Position numbers and translations under genes: made by a program | The notes under the pieces: model-generated | What the model was told of the DNA's origin: nothing | The model's input: the letters and a program-made list of their open reading frames with translations, nothing else | Database searches by the model: none | Assembly (NCBI GenBank): GCA_003480725.1 | Contig: QUJQ01000004.1 | Span: 62,001 to 126,000 of the forward strand | Length of the DNA stretch: 64,000 nt | Direction: 5' to 3' | Source of the DNA: Clostridiaceae bacterium AM27-36LB | GTDB taxonomy: Bacteria > Bacillota > Clostridia > Lachnospirales > Lachnospiraceae | Shown here: positions 53,538 through 62,400 of the stretch, in pieces | Layout: each line of letters opens with the position of its first letter | Numbering within the stretch: position 1 is the first letter of the stretch

Positions 53538-54992
53538 TTATACATTTGACAAATCATCATCTTTCATGCACAGATGAACTGCTCCCACCTTAAAGGTTTT
53601 TGGCAATGCAAGAATATTCGGATTCTCTCCCACATATTTCTTTTTCGCATCCTCTAACGCCTCTTCAAATGTTGCCCGGGTTTTTAATCCCATACTTCTT
53701 GCGATACCCGGCTCCTGCGCACCGACGATATAAATCGCACTTGTATTCATTTCAGCAATATGCGCGCTACTCATCATAGAAAAACCATGGAATGGATGGA
53801 ATGCATTCGCAAAGCGATATTTGCGGATATATTCCTCATTAGTCGCAAAGTATTCACCATAACGATTCATATCCGGCAATACATTCATATAATCATGCTG
53901 AAACATCTCGTACAACTCCCTCAGATACGGCCATCTCTCATCATGGAAATATCCGTTGCAGATGGAAGAGCAGATAATAACGCAATTGTCTTTCATAACC
54001 CGTTTATGACGAACTACCTGCGCTGAAAGGGCTTGCATCAACTGAATGGGATTGGTTCCCATACCATCGCCATAATGAAAATTCTGAGGCATACCAAATA
54101 CCATAATGTCGTATTTCTCCTCCGCAAAAGGTACATAGGTACGCTTATTGGCCATAATCCAGGACTTAGGCTGCATCACCTTCGCATAACCAGAATTAAT
54201 CTCTATCTGACGGGAATAAGTATCCAGTACTGCATCACAGCAAAAGAAAGGATGTCCCATCTTTTCCTCCATCAGCATTCCAATTTCATTAAATTTCGTC
54301 CGCATCATACTGTGACCAGAAACCGGAGTGAAATCTGCTCCATGCATCACTTCCGGAACATGATGAGTCGCTATAGAACGCCAGTGTGTAATACCCGTTG
54401 CACAATGCTTATAACCGCCGGAATAACCGCCATAGGGATTACCCTGGGTGTGCCCAATTAAGATCGGAATATCGCAGTCATAGACATATTTGTTCATTAG
54501 CACCCGATCGCCACGCTCCGTACAACCCAAATCTACCAGATGTTCGTAATCCTCTGAATCATGGCTTGTAATCTGATGGGACCAATAAAATTCATCAAAC
54601 AGCTCCTTACCCAGAATCTGTTTCGCCTCATTTACTGTGGTTCTTGGATGCAGACCATTGGAAAACAGCAGAAGAATATCTTTTTTCTCTACGCCTGCGG
54701 CATACAACTCATTCACAATCAAACGAATAGAAACTTTTCTGTGAGAGGTCGGCTGACAGCCACCCTTTACGATATCCGGGATTACAATCACAGCAGTACT
54801 TCCTTTATGCGCCAGTTCGGACAGAGGCTTCATGCCCATGGGATTCCGGATAGATTCCAGCGTCTTAGCTACGATCTGATCCTCTGGAATACAGGGTGGA
54901 TCCGGAACAGTCTCTCCCGGAATAAATACATCTGTAGTATCTGGGAGTTCTGCTGTCATTGTGCCATGTCCATATTCAAAATCAAGTTTCAT
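53538..54992 (-). CDS. LarA-family nickel-pincer racemase/epimerase (DUF2088)
   Basis: About 484 residues, longer than lactate racemase (about 425). Residues known from LarA can be seen: the strand VIVIPDIVKGG, the histidine in FSNGLHPRT, IGHTQGNPYGGYSGGYKH with the His and the lysine that binds the nickel-pincer cofactor, and the histidines in IATHHVPEVMH. It should racemise or epimerise a 2-hydroxyacid. Known LarA relatives act on lactate, malate, gluconate and others. Context favours a sugar acid or sulfonated hydroxyacid. I start at the ATG at 54992, after TGAGGAT. Confidence 0.85.
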   Translation of the reverse strand: MKLDFEYGHGTMTAELPDTTDVFIPGETVPDPPCIPEDQIVAKTLESIRNPMGMKPLSELAHKGSTAVIVIPDIVKGGCQPTSHRKVSIRLIVNELYAAGVEKKDILLLFSNGLHPRTTVNEAKQILGKELFDEFYWSHQITSHDSEDYEHLVDLGCTERGDRVLMNKYVYDCDIPILIGHTQGNPYGGYSGGYKHCATGITHWRSIATHHVPEVMHGADFTPVSGHSMMRTKFNEIGMLMEEKMGHPFFCCDAVLDTYSRQIEINSGYAKVMQPKSWIMANKRTYVPFAEEKYDIMVFGMPQNFHYGDGMGTNPIQLMQALSAQVVRHKRVMKDNCVIICSSICNGYFHDERWPYLRELYEMFQHDYMNVLPDMNRYGEYFATNEEYIRKYRFANAFHPFHGFSMMSSAHIAEMNTSAIYIVGAQEPGIARSMGLKTRATFEEALEDAKKKYVGENPNILALPKTFKVGAVHLCMKDDDLSNV

Positions 54993-55002
54993 CTTTTTAT
55001 CC

Positions 55003-55836
55003 TCACTTTCCCAGATATAGTTTGATGATTTCCAGATACTCATCCGGATAGAAGCCGATCTCGCCGCTAAACCGGGTCAAGCCAATCAGTCCGCCATCAA
55101 TCTCGTCGATGGAAGCCAGCATTTCCGCATTATCTTTCTTCAAGCCGCCTCCGTAGACCATATCGCAACCGCCTGTTACTTCTTTCACAAATCGGGCAAT
55201 CTTGGTGATATATTCCTTATCTGCCGGTGTTTTACCCGGTCCGATAGACCAGATAGGCTCATATCCAATCACAATTTTTGATTTATCTACACCGTCCAGA
55301 CCTACCCGGAGCTGCTCGCCCAGAACCTCCTGCCAACGTTCCTGCTCCTCGCTTTTCTCACCAATACAATACAAAACCTTCATGCCTCTTTCCTGAGCCA
55401 GTTTTATTTCTTCATTCAGGATTCGGTTAACTGCCGCTGTATCTTCTGCACCTGCCGCCTTCATAATGCCAAGCTTATCTGCCCGCTCTTCGCAGTGACC
55501 GATTATAACCGTATTCACGCCCATCACTGACATAGATGCCGCCGGGCAGTTAGTAGTAAATGCACCGAAGCCGTCCCGTCCGGCGTCCATCCGATATACG
55601 CCCTGTCCTCCGATTTTAACCGGACTGCCCTCACATCTGGCCTCCGATGCCTTCAGTATCTGGGATTCCGGATAAACCTGAACGAACTCCACTTTCTGCG
55701 GATCATATTTTTTCAACTCTTCCTGTGTATGTGTTACGATGTATTCGCCCCATTTGGATACCGGCGCAAGCCGATTTAAGCCTCCCAGCTCAACTGGGAT
55801 CTCAAAGCGCTTCAAGTTTACATAAATATGCTTCAT
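55003..55836 (-). CDS. Divergent triosephosphate isomerase family protein
   Basis: 277 residues, longer than normal TpiA (about 250). The catalytic lysine sits in VNLKRFEIP instead of GNWKMN, histidine in IIGHCEERADK instead of IGHSERR, and glutamate in GYEPIWSIGPGKTP. All three catalytic residues are kept. Related proteins work on tetrulose phosphates in erythritol catabolism. In this operon it could interconvert triose or four-carbon aldose/ketose intermediates. It lies between the AraD-like and LarA-family genes. Confidence 0.8.
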   Translation of the reverse strand: MKHIYVNLKRFEIPVELGGLNRLAPVSKWGEYIVTHTQEELKKYDPQKVEFVQVYPESQILKASEARCEGSPVKIGGQGVYRMDAGRDGFGAFTTNCPAASMSVMGVNTVIIGHCEERADKLGIMKAAGAEDTAAVNRILNEEIKLAQERGMKVLYCIGEKSEEQERWQEVLGEQLRVGLDGVDKSKIVIGYEPIWSIGPGKTPADKEYITKIARFVKEVTGGCDMVYGGGLKKDNAEMLASIDEIDGGLIGLTRFSGEIGFYPDEYLEIIKLYLGK

Positions 55837-55856
55837 ATGCCCCTCCGTAAGTCTTT

Positions 55857-56594
55857 TTATTTGTTATGTACCATTCCGTGTCCGTGATCGTCATTGGTAA
55901 AATAAGCATTTGCGCCGTGTTTACGGTAAAAATGCTTGTCGCTCATGACCTTTGGAATAGCCTGCCAGCCCGGTTCGATGGCCAGCATGTGAACCGCCAT
56001 TTTACAGATTTCTTCCAATACTACCGCCTTGTGGACTGCATCCCAACAATCCTCTCCCCAGGTGAATGGACCATGATTAATAGATAAAGCTGCTGGTACC
56101 TCCGCCGGATGAATCTGATGTTCTTGGAAATATTTCACAATCGCCATGCCTGTATTCCATTCGTAGTCCTGAATAATTTCTTCATCCGAAAGAGCATCCA
56201 CACAGGGAACTGCTCCTGCAAAATAGTCTGCATGAGTCGTTCCAAAACATGGAACATCTCTGTGAAGCTGTGCCATAACCGTTGCATAGGTAGAGTGCGT
56301 ATGTACAATTGCATTACATTCCGGGAAATTTTCATACAAAGCTCTGTGAATATCCAGATCTACCGACGGATTCAGAGGATTTTTTTCTCCACTCACCTTT
56401 TTCCCCTGTAAATCTACAACGCTTACATTCTCCGTAGTCAGATCGTCGTAGGGAATACCTACAGGCTTAATCACAATAATTCCTTTCTCCCGATCAATGG
56501 CGCTTACATTTCCCCAGGAATACAGCACCATATGACGCTTCGGTAACTCTTTATTTGCCTCAACTACGATATCTTTTAATTCTTGTACTGTCAC
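55857..56594 (-). CDS. L-ribulose-5-phosphate 4-epimerase family (AraD/UlaF-like)
   Basis: 245 residues of the class II aldolase family. WGNVSAIDREKG near the N-terminus, the zinc histidines in HTHSTYATVMAQL and GTTHADYFAGAVP, and SINHGPFTWG follow AraD closely. It likely epimerises L-ribulose-5-phosphate to D-xylulose-5-phosphate. A departure is NPSVDLDIHRALY where AraD has PSSDTPTH. It starts with GTG overlapping the stop of the rpe-like gene (GTGA). Confidence 0.85.
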   Translation of the reverse strand: MTVQELKDIVVEANKELPKRHMVLYSWGNVSAIDREKGIIVIKPVGIPYDDLTTENVSVVDLQGKKVSGEKNPLNPSVDLDIHRALYENFPECNAIVHTHSTYATVMAQLHRDVPCFGTTHADYFAGAVPCVDALSDEEIIQDYEWNTGMAIVKYFQEHQIHPAEVPAALSINHGPFTWGEDCWDAVHKAVVLEEICKMAVHMLAIEPGWQAIPKVMSDKHFYRKHGANAYFTNDDHGHGMVHNK

Positions 56595-57259
56595 TTTATC
56601 CCTCCGTTCTCTAAGGCCAAACGATAAGCTCTGTACTTATCTGGAAGCGAATACGCGCTGTCAAACAGATTGAAGTATCCGCCTACGATTACATCTGCTC
56701 CGTTCTCAATACATTTCATGGATATGGGAATATCGGCTCCTCCGTCGATCTCGATCCGCACCAGTCTGTCGCCTGCCATTTCCCGGAGTTTCCGTATCTT
56801 TTTATAAGTATGCTGAAGGAATTTCTGACCGGAAAATCCCGGTTCTATGGACATCAGGGTCACACAGGACAGATCCGGAAGCAGATCCTCCAGCAGTTCT
56901 ACCGGTGTGGATGGATTCAACGCGATGGCGGCCTTCATGCCATTTTTCTCTATCTCCTGACACACTCGGAAGGGATTCACGGTAGCCTCATAATGAAAAC
57001 AGTAATAATCCACTCCCAGCTCCGCAAAGGGTTTTATAAACTCCATCGGCCTTGTACACATCATATGCGCGTACAAGGGATCTTTCGCCTCCTTGCGAAT
57101 AGCCCGGATACAGTCGGTCCCAAAGGCGAAATTCGGTACAAAATTGCCGTCCATCACGTCGATATGCAACCAGTCCACACCCAGCTTTTCCACCTCGGCG
57201 ATAGTCTGCTTCAGTTCCATCTGATCTGCACAGAGCAAAGAAGGTGAAATATGATACAT
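56591..57259 (-). CDS. Ribulose-phosphate 3-epimerase family protein
   Basis: 222 residues, TIM barrel. The N-terminus SPSLLCADQMELKQTI, the metal site WLHIDVMDGNFVPN, AHMMCTRPM, PGFSGQKF and EIDGGADIP are family motifs. Second-shell residues differ from common Rpe (CTRP for VxxP), so an allulose-6-phosphate-type epimerase is also possible. Next to the split transketolase it would link xylulose- and ribulose-5-phosphate. Confidence 0.83.
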   Translation of the reverse strand: MYHISPSLLCADQMELKQTIAEVEKLGVDWLHIDVMDGNFVPNFAFGTDCIRAIRKEAKDPLYAHMMCTRPMEFIKPFAELGVDYYCFHYEATVNPFRVCQEIEKNGMKAAIALNPSTPVELLEDLLPDLSCVTLMSIEPGFSGQKFLQHTYKKIRKLREMAGDRLVRIEIDGGADIPISMKCIENGADVIVGGYFNLFDSAYSLPDKYRAYRLALENGGIK

Positions 57260-57260
57260 G

Positions 57261-58286
57261 CTATCCCTCCCCGTTGTATTCCAGAACTACTTTCATATTG
57301 ACGCCACGCTTTTCCAGCGCGAATTTCATCATACTCTGTGCCTCGTCAAAGGGGAATTTTGCGGAAATAAATCCATCGGTATATACTTTTCCGCTCACCA
57401 TGAGGTCGACTGCCTTCTGAAAGTCTTCCGCCGTATACGTAATATTACCAAATATATTTAGCTCATTTCTCTGGATGGTCGCCACATCAATCAGTACCGG
57501 CTCCGAATAATTTCCTACGATTACTACCGCAGTTGTCTTTCCCGCCAACTCCAGAATCTGCGGCAAAATCACCTTCGCGCCTACGCAATCGATGATAACA
57601 TCTGGAAAAGTTCCGTAAATCTCATAAGTTACATCCTTTAGGATTCGTCCCGCGCTGCTTATGCAGTGCCGGATACCAGAACGCTTCGCCATCTCAATCT
57701 TGTCATCGCTCAGGTCGCAGACTGCCACCTCCGCCGCTCCCAAAAGTTGGCAGGCCTGTGCTGTAAAATTACCAATAGTGCCTGCTCCTATCACCAGAAC
57801 GCGCTTATCCTTCACCTGTCCCCGAAGGGCCGCATGGATTCCCACCGCAAAGGGCTCAATAAGCACTGCTTCATCTGGCGGGCAGCTTTCCGGAATCGGA
57901 TAAACATATTCCCTGTCGATAACAAAATATTCCGCTCCGAGACCGTCTGACTGGACGCCCAAACAATTAAAGTTTTCACATGCGTTTTCATGGCCGTGAA
58001 GACAGGAATAACAGGTTCCGCAACTGATAATCGGACGTATTACTACTCTGTCTCCGGCTTTTACGTGTGTTACGTCTGCTCCGACCTTTACTACCCGTGC
58101 GATTCCTTCATGGAATGGCACCACCGGAAATTTCATATACCGATTTCTTCCGGCAAATACCTGAATATCCGTTCCGCACACGCCGATTTGTTCGACCTTC
58201 AGCAGAACCTGATTATCTCGATAGCCCGGTATGGCCGTTTCCTGTATCTCTGCATGCAAAGCGGATGTAAATACAATTTTCTTCAT
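57261..58286 (-). CDS. Zinc-dependent medium-chain alcohol/polyol dehydrogenase
   Basis: About 341 residues. The catalytic zinc site is GVCGTDIQ and PFHEGIARV with the later glutamate. The structural zinc cysteines are CGTCYSC and the cysteine in HENAC. The Rossmann motif is VIGAGTIGNFTA. It oxidises or reduces a polyol or hydroxyacid with NAD(P). The start ATG at 58286 lies five bases from the preceding stop codon, after AGAGGAA. The substrate belongs to the operon pathway and is unknown. Confidence 0.87.
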   Translation of the reverse strand: MKKIVFTSALHAEIQETAIPGYRDNQVLLKVEQIGVCGTDIQVFAGRNRYMKFPVVPFHEGIARVVKVGADVTHVKAGDRVVIRPIISCGTCYSCLHGHENACENFNCLGVQSDGLGAEYFVIDREYVYPIPESCPPDEAVLIEPFAVGIHAALRGQVKDKRVLVIGAGTIGNFTAQACQLLGAAEVAVCDLSDDKIEMAKRSGIRHCISSAGRILKDVTYEIYGTFPDVIIDCVGAKVILPQILELAGKTTAVVIVGNYSEPVLIDVATIQRNELNIFGNITYTAEDFQKAVDLMVSGKVYTDGFISAKFPFDEAQSMMKFALEKRGVNMKVVLEYNGEG

Positions 58287-58290
58287 ATGC

Positions 58291-59232
58291 CTATTTCCTC
58301 TGCATACACTTTTTCGCTGCTTCCACAATCTTCTCCGCTGTCAATCCGTAATATTCCGCCAGATCTGCCGGGCTTCCGGAACGTCCGAACTGATCCTGAA
58401 GTCCTACCATCTCCTGGGGCACAGGCTGATGCTTCGCAAGTACCTCGCTAACCGCTCCGCCAAGTCCGCCCATAACATTGTGATCCTCTGCTGTTACGAT
58501 ACAGCCAGTCTTCTTCGCATATTCAATCACAAGCGCCTCGTCGATGGGCTTTACAGACGCCATATCGATAACTGCTGCAGAAATTTTCTCTTCTTTGAGT
58601 TTCTTTGCTGCCTCTGCCGCACGGCTTACCATATCTCCCACTGCAATGAGTGTTACATCTGTTCCATCCTCTACCACAGTTCCTTTTCCGATTTCAAAGG
58701 TACAGTTTTTTCCGTTTTCATAGATCTCCGGAGTTCCCATCCTGCCAAAACGCAGATAGACGGGGCCGTCATACAGGATAGCTGCCTCTACGCAACGTCT
58801 GGTCTCCTCCGCATCCGCCGGGCACAAAACCACCATTCCGGGGATGGCGCGCATCAGGGCCAGATCCTCCACACACTGATGGGATCCGCCGTCCGCTCCG
58901 ATCAGCACACCGCCGTGAGTCGCTGCGATCTTTACATTCAGATGGGGATATGCCACACTGTTACGAATTTGATCATATGCTCTTCCTGCTGCGAATTCTG
59001 CGAAAGTGCTGGCAAATACAGTTGCTCCGCAAGCCGCGTATCCTGCTGCGTATCCTATCATATTTGATTCCGCAATTCCCATATTAGTAAATCGTTCTGG
59101 GAACTTTTTCGCAAAATGAACAGTCTGTGTGGCCTTTGACAGATCTGCGTCAAACACATAAATAGGATATTTCTCACCCAATTCAGCCAGAACTTGTCCA
59201 TACGCTTCTCTCGTTGAATTCATACTGTTCAC
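58291..59232 (-). CDS. Transketolase, C-terminal subunit
   Basis: 313 residues: the pyrimidine-binding domain and the C-terminal domain of a split transketolase. MGIAESNMIGYAAG contains the catalytic glutamate, GVLIGADGGSHQ the thiamine side, and VTAEDHNVMGGLG the last domain. It needs the N-terminal subunit encoded upstream, with which it overlaps by four bases. Split transketolases of anaerobes often serve special sugar pathways, moving a two-carbon unit between ketose and aldose. Confidence 0.92.
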   Translation of the reverse strand: MNSMNSTREAYGQVLAELGEKYPIYVFDADLSKATQTVHFAKKFPERFTNMGIAESNMIGYAAGYAACGATVFASTFAEFAAGRAYDQIRNSVAYPHLNVKIAATHGGVLIGADGGSHQCVEDLALMRAIPGMVVLCPADAEETRRCVEAAILYDGPVYLRFGRMGTPEIYENGKNCTFEIGKGTVVEDGTDVTLIAVGDMVSRAAEAAKKLKEEKISAAVIDMASVKPIDEALVIEYAKKTGCIVTAEDHNVMGGLGGAVSEVLAKHQPVPQEMVGLQDQFGRSGSPADLAEYYGLTAEKIVEAAKKCMQRK

Positions 59233-60053
59233 CCCTTTAACTCTTTCATTGCAATTTCATACTGTTCATCATTAATTGCTCCACCGTGCCAGCCCACCTG
59301 ATTTTCCATAAAGGAAACGCCTTTTCCTTTCACAGTTTTGCACCAGATCAGGGTCGGTTTTCCTTCGCAGGCCTTCGCCTTTGCTACAGCTTCTGCCAGG
59401 TCATCCACATCATGTCCGTCGGCCTCTACCACATTCCAGCCAAAGGCTTCGAATTTTTCCCGAATCGGATATACCGACATTTCCGTACTCACATGGCCGT
59501 CGATCTGTAAATCGTTGTTATCCAGAAACGCCGTCAGGTTATCCAGCTTAAAGTGGCCTGCACTCATAACTGCTTCCCATACCTGACCTTCCTGAACCTC
59601 ACCGTCTCCCAGAATGCTGTATACACGGAAGCTTTTTCCGGCCTGTTTCGCAAAGCGGGCCATACCTGCTGCCGCAGAGATTCCCTGTCCCAGCGAACCC
59701 GTGGACATATCTACACCCGGAACCTTCTTCATATCCGGATGTCCTTGTAAAATACTGTCAATATGGCGCAGGGTTTTCAATACCTCTTTATCAAAATAGC
59801 CTCGCTCTGCAAGCGCCGCATAATAAGCGGGAGCCGCATGACCTTTGGAAAGCACGAACCGATCCCTGTCCTCCCATTTCGGATTTTTCTCATCCACATC
59901 CATCTCGCGGAAATACAATACTGCCATCATTTCCGCTATGGACAGAGAGCCGCCCGGATGTCCGGAACCGCCGCAGTGGATACTCTCCACGATATCGATT
60001 CGAATATCATTGGCGGTCTTTTTCAATTCTTCTGAAGAATAGGCTAATTTCAT
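59229..60053 (-). CDS. Transketolase, N-terminal subunit
   Basis: 274 residues: the diphosphate-binding domain. IHCGGSGHPGGSLSIAEM, FVLSKGHAAPAYYAAL and the thiamine-diphosphate motif GDGEVQEGQVWEA with NND are intact. It ends with the ATG of the C-terminal subunit overlapping (ATGA). The pair is intact and probably active. Confidence 0.92.
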   Translation of the reverse strand: MKLAYSSEELKKTANDIRIDIVESIHCGGSGHPGGSLSIAEMMAVLYFREMDVDEKNPKWEDRDRFVLSKGHAAPAYYAALAERGYFDKEVLKTLRHIDSILQGHPDMKKVPGVDMSTGSLGQGISAAAGMARFAKQAGKSFRVYSILGDGEVQEGQVWEAVMSAGHFKLDNLTAFLDNNDLQIDGHVSTEMSVYPIREKFEAFGWNVVEADGHDVDDLAEAVAKAKACEGKPTLIWCKTVKGKGVSFMENQVGWHGGAINDEQYEIAMKELKG

Positions 60054-60069
60054 AATCCTACTTCCCTCC

Positions 60070-60867
60070 TTATTTAATCAAGTCCATGGCCGGCATACCC
60101 AGCGCGCTCCAGCCACCGTCTACAAATAATGTCTGTCCTGTGATATAGCTGGACTCATCAGAGCCAAGGAATACGACCGCATCTGCAATCTCGGATGGGT
60201 TTGCCAGACGTTTGAATGGAACAGCTGCCAGAATCTGATTCTCAGATACGACACCCAATCGATAGCCGTCCTGTACCATATTGGTCAGAATCCAGCCCGG
60301 CGCTACTGCATTGACACGGATAGCCTTTTTACCGTTTCTGTCCTCTGCCCACTCCGAAGCAAGCACTGCCGTCATAGCATTCACGCCGCCTTTGGAGATA
60401 ACATAAGGCGCACGTCCCGGTGTTGTCTGCGTAGATGTTCCGGAGGAGATATTAACAATGGCTCCGCCGTTGTCGCCCATCAGGAGCGCTGCCTGCTGAC
60501 AGCAGAAGAATACACCCTTCAGATTCACATTCATCAGCTTATCCCAGTTTTCCTCTGTGAATTCCTTAGACGGACAGCGAATCTGAATCCCCGCGCAGTT
60601 GACCTGTACATCCAGTTTTCCGAAGCGCTCTTTCACCTTTGCAAATGCAGCCTTGATATTCTCTACGCTGGTAACATCCATCTGGAACGCATAGGTCTCT
60701 ACACCGAATTCCTTCTGAATCTTCTCTGCTGATTCCATAGCCAGCGCTTCCTGAATATCACCAATCACAATTTTTGCGCCCTCCGCCGCGAATTTTTCTG
60801 CCATAGCATAACCCAGTCCACGTGCACCGCCTGTAATAAATACAACCTTATCCTTCAGATTCTTCAT
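60070..60867 (-). CDS. Short-chain dehydrogenase/reductase
   Basis: 265 residues of the classical SDR family. TGGARGLGYAMAE binds NAD(P), NCAG is present, the catalytic serine is in VNISSGTST, Tyr/Lys in PYVISKG, and PGWILTNM follows. It looks like gluconate 5-dehydrogenase or sulfopropanediol/polyol dehydrogenases, but the substrate cannot be told. It is the first enzyme after the transporter genes. Confidence 0.88.
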   Translation of the reverse strand: MKNLKDKVVFITGGARGLGYAMAEKFAAEGAKIVIGDIQEALAMESAEKIQKEFGVETYAFQMDVTSVENIKAAFAKVKERFGKLDVQVNCAGIQIRCPSKEFTEENWDKLMNVNLKGVFFCCQQAALLMGDNGGAIVNISSGTSTQTTPGRAPYVISKGGVNAMTAVLASEWAEDRNGKKAIRVNAVAPGWILTNMVQDGYRLGVVSENQILAAVPFKRLANPSEIADAVVFLGSDESSYITGQTLFVDGGWSALGMPAMDLIK

Positions 60868-60879
60868 AACTGCTCCTTT

Positions 60880-61626
60880 CTACCACCACTTAATCATATC
60901 GGTAATTTCTTTTCGGATTTCAATAAATTTCGGTTCCGCGATCTGTCGCGGTCTGGGCAGATCCACATCAATACTCGTCTTAATTTTCGCAGGTTTGTTA
61001 GTCAGTATCAGTACACGCTCTGCCAGATAAGTCGCCTCTTCCAGATTATGCGTGATAAAGAGTACGGTGCTTCCCGTCGCCTGCCAGAGTCTGATAACCT
61101 CGTCTTCCAGATAATATCGCATCTTGATATCCATCTGTCCGTAGGGCTCGTCCATCAGAAGCAGATCCGGGTTCAAGGCAAACGCCCGTCCGATCACCAC
61201 TCGTTGCTCCATACTTACAGACATTTCATGAGGATATGCGTCCCTGTATTTTTCCAGGCCTAACAGACCGATAATTTTCTCACGTTGTGAGACAATTTCC
61301 TGCTCCGGCTTTTTCTTGATTCTCAGTCCATACTCTATATTCTGCTGTGCTGTCAACCACGGAAATGCCGATGGCTCCTGAAATACAAATGATATACTAT
61401 GTTTCTTTGGATCAGCACGCTCGCCATCAATTAAAATTTCTCCTTCTGTAGGCTCCAGAAGGCCTGTCAGAAGATTTAAAAATGTGGTCTTGCCACAGCC
61501 GGTAGGTCCTACGATACAAACAAATTCCCCTTTTTTGATCTCGAATGAAATATCGTCTAATACCAGCAAATCACCAAAGCGCTTTGTCAGATGATTTACC
61601 TGGACTTTTACTTCACGTTCTTCCAT
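60880..61626 (-). CDS. ABC importer ATPase, nitrate/taurine type, degenerate signature
   Basis: 248 residues. Walker A GPTGCGKTTF, Q-loop FVFQEPSAFPW, Walker B LLLMDEPYGQMD and H-loop FITHNLEEA are intact. The ABC signature reads YPHEMSVSMEQRVVIGRA, so LSGG has been replaced. It therefore pairs with the other ATPase gene, whose signature is normal. Together with the two permeases it forms an SsuBC/TauBC-like importer; the binding protein must lie beyond the window end or elsewhere. Confidence 0.9.
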   Translation of the reverse strand: MEEREVKVQVNHLTKRFGDLLVLDDISFEIKKGEFVCIVGPTGCGKTTFLNLLTGLLEPTEGEILIDGERADPKKHSISFVFQEPSAFPWLTAQQNIEYGLRIKKKPEQEIVSQREKIIGLLGLEKYRDAYPHEMSVSMEQRVVIGRAFALNPDLLLMDEPYGQMDIKMRYYLEDEVIRLWQATGSTVLFITHNLEEATYLAERVLILTNKPAKIKTSIDVDLPRPRQIAEPKFIEIRKEITDMIKWW

Positions 61627-61641
61627 GATATAACCTCCTGT

Positions 61642-62400
61642 CTATAACGCTAAATCTGTATTTGCCTCAATCGCCTCTCGGATCTTCAAAAATTCTATAT
61701 CCACATAATCTCTTGGTCTGGGCAGTTTGATATCATATATCTCTTTTACCGTTGCCGGACATGCGCTTAACACAATAATGCGATCTGCCAGATATACTGC
61801 TTCTTCAATATTGTTGGTGACAAAAATAACTGTTCTCTTCTCCTGTTCCCAGATTCTAAGAATTTCTTCTTCCATCTGGTATCTTGTCTGTGCATCCAAC
61901 GCACCGAAAGGCTCATCCATCAACAATACCTGTGGATTATTGCAGTAGGCTCTTGCAATTCCTACTCTCTGTTTCATTCCTCCGGAAAGCTGCTTGGGAA
62001 GCGCGTTTTCAAATCCATGCAATCCTACCAGGTCAATCAGATATTGCGCCCGCTCTCTGCGTTCCTTTTTCGGAACACCTTTTAGTTCCAATGGCATTTC
62101 TACATTTTCCATAACTGTCTTCCATGGAAACACTGCTGTTTTCTGAAATACAAACCCCAAATCTGTCTTATCACTGTCGATAAATTCTACTTTTCCTTCT
62201 GTCGGTGTTTCCAGCCCGCTAACCATATTCAAAAGAACCGTTTTACCACACTGTCCCGGTCCCAATAAAACCAAAAACTCGTTTTTGTATACATCAATGC
62301 TTACATGATTAACAGCTTCGAAAATTGTCTTTCTGGATACAAAGGAGCGGGATATATTTTCCAGTCGAACCTGTACTATTCTTTGCTCATCCATCCGCAT
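61642..62400 (-). CDS. ABC importer ATPase, nitrate/taurine type, H-loop Asn
   Basis: 252 residues. Walker A LGPGQCGKTVLL, Q-loop FVFQKTAVFPW, normal signature QLSGGMKQRVGIARA and Walker B LLMDEPFGALD. The H-loop histidine is asparagine (FVTNNIEEA), so this subunit's own ATP site is weak. It complements the neighbour, which has the reverse defect. Two close start codons (62400 and 62394) are possible. Confidence 0.9.
   Translation of the reverse strand: MRMDEQRIVQVRLENISRSFVSRKTIFEAVNHVSIDVYKNEFLVLLGPGQCGKTVLLNMVSGLETPTEGKVEFIDSDKTDLGFVFQKTAVFPWKTVMENVEMPLELKGVPKKERRERAQYLIDLVGLHGFENALPKQLSGGMKQRVGIARAYCNNPQVLLMDEPFGALDAQTRYQMEEEILRIWEQEKRTVIFVTNNIEEAVYLADRIIVLSACPATVKEIYDIKLPRPRDYVDIEFLKIREAIEANTDLAL

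Noticed and set aside
58291..60053. Transketolase broken by a frameshift
   Set aside because: The two-gene split with ATGA overlap is the normal form of this enzyme in many anaerobes; both halves are complete.
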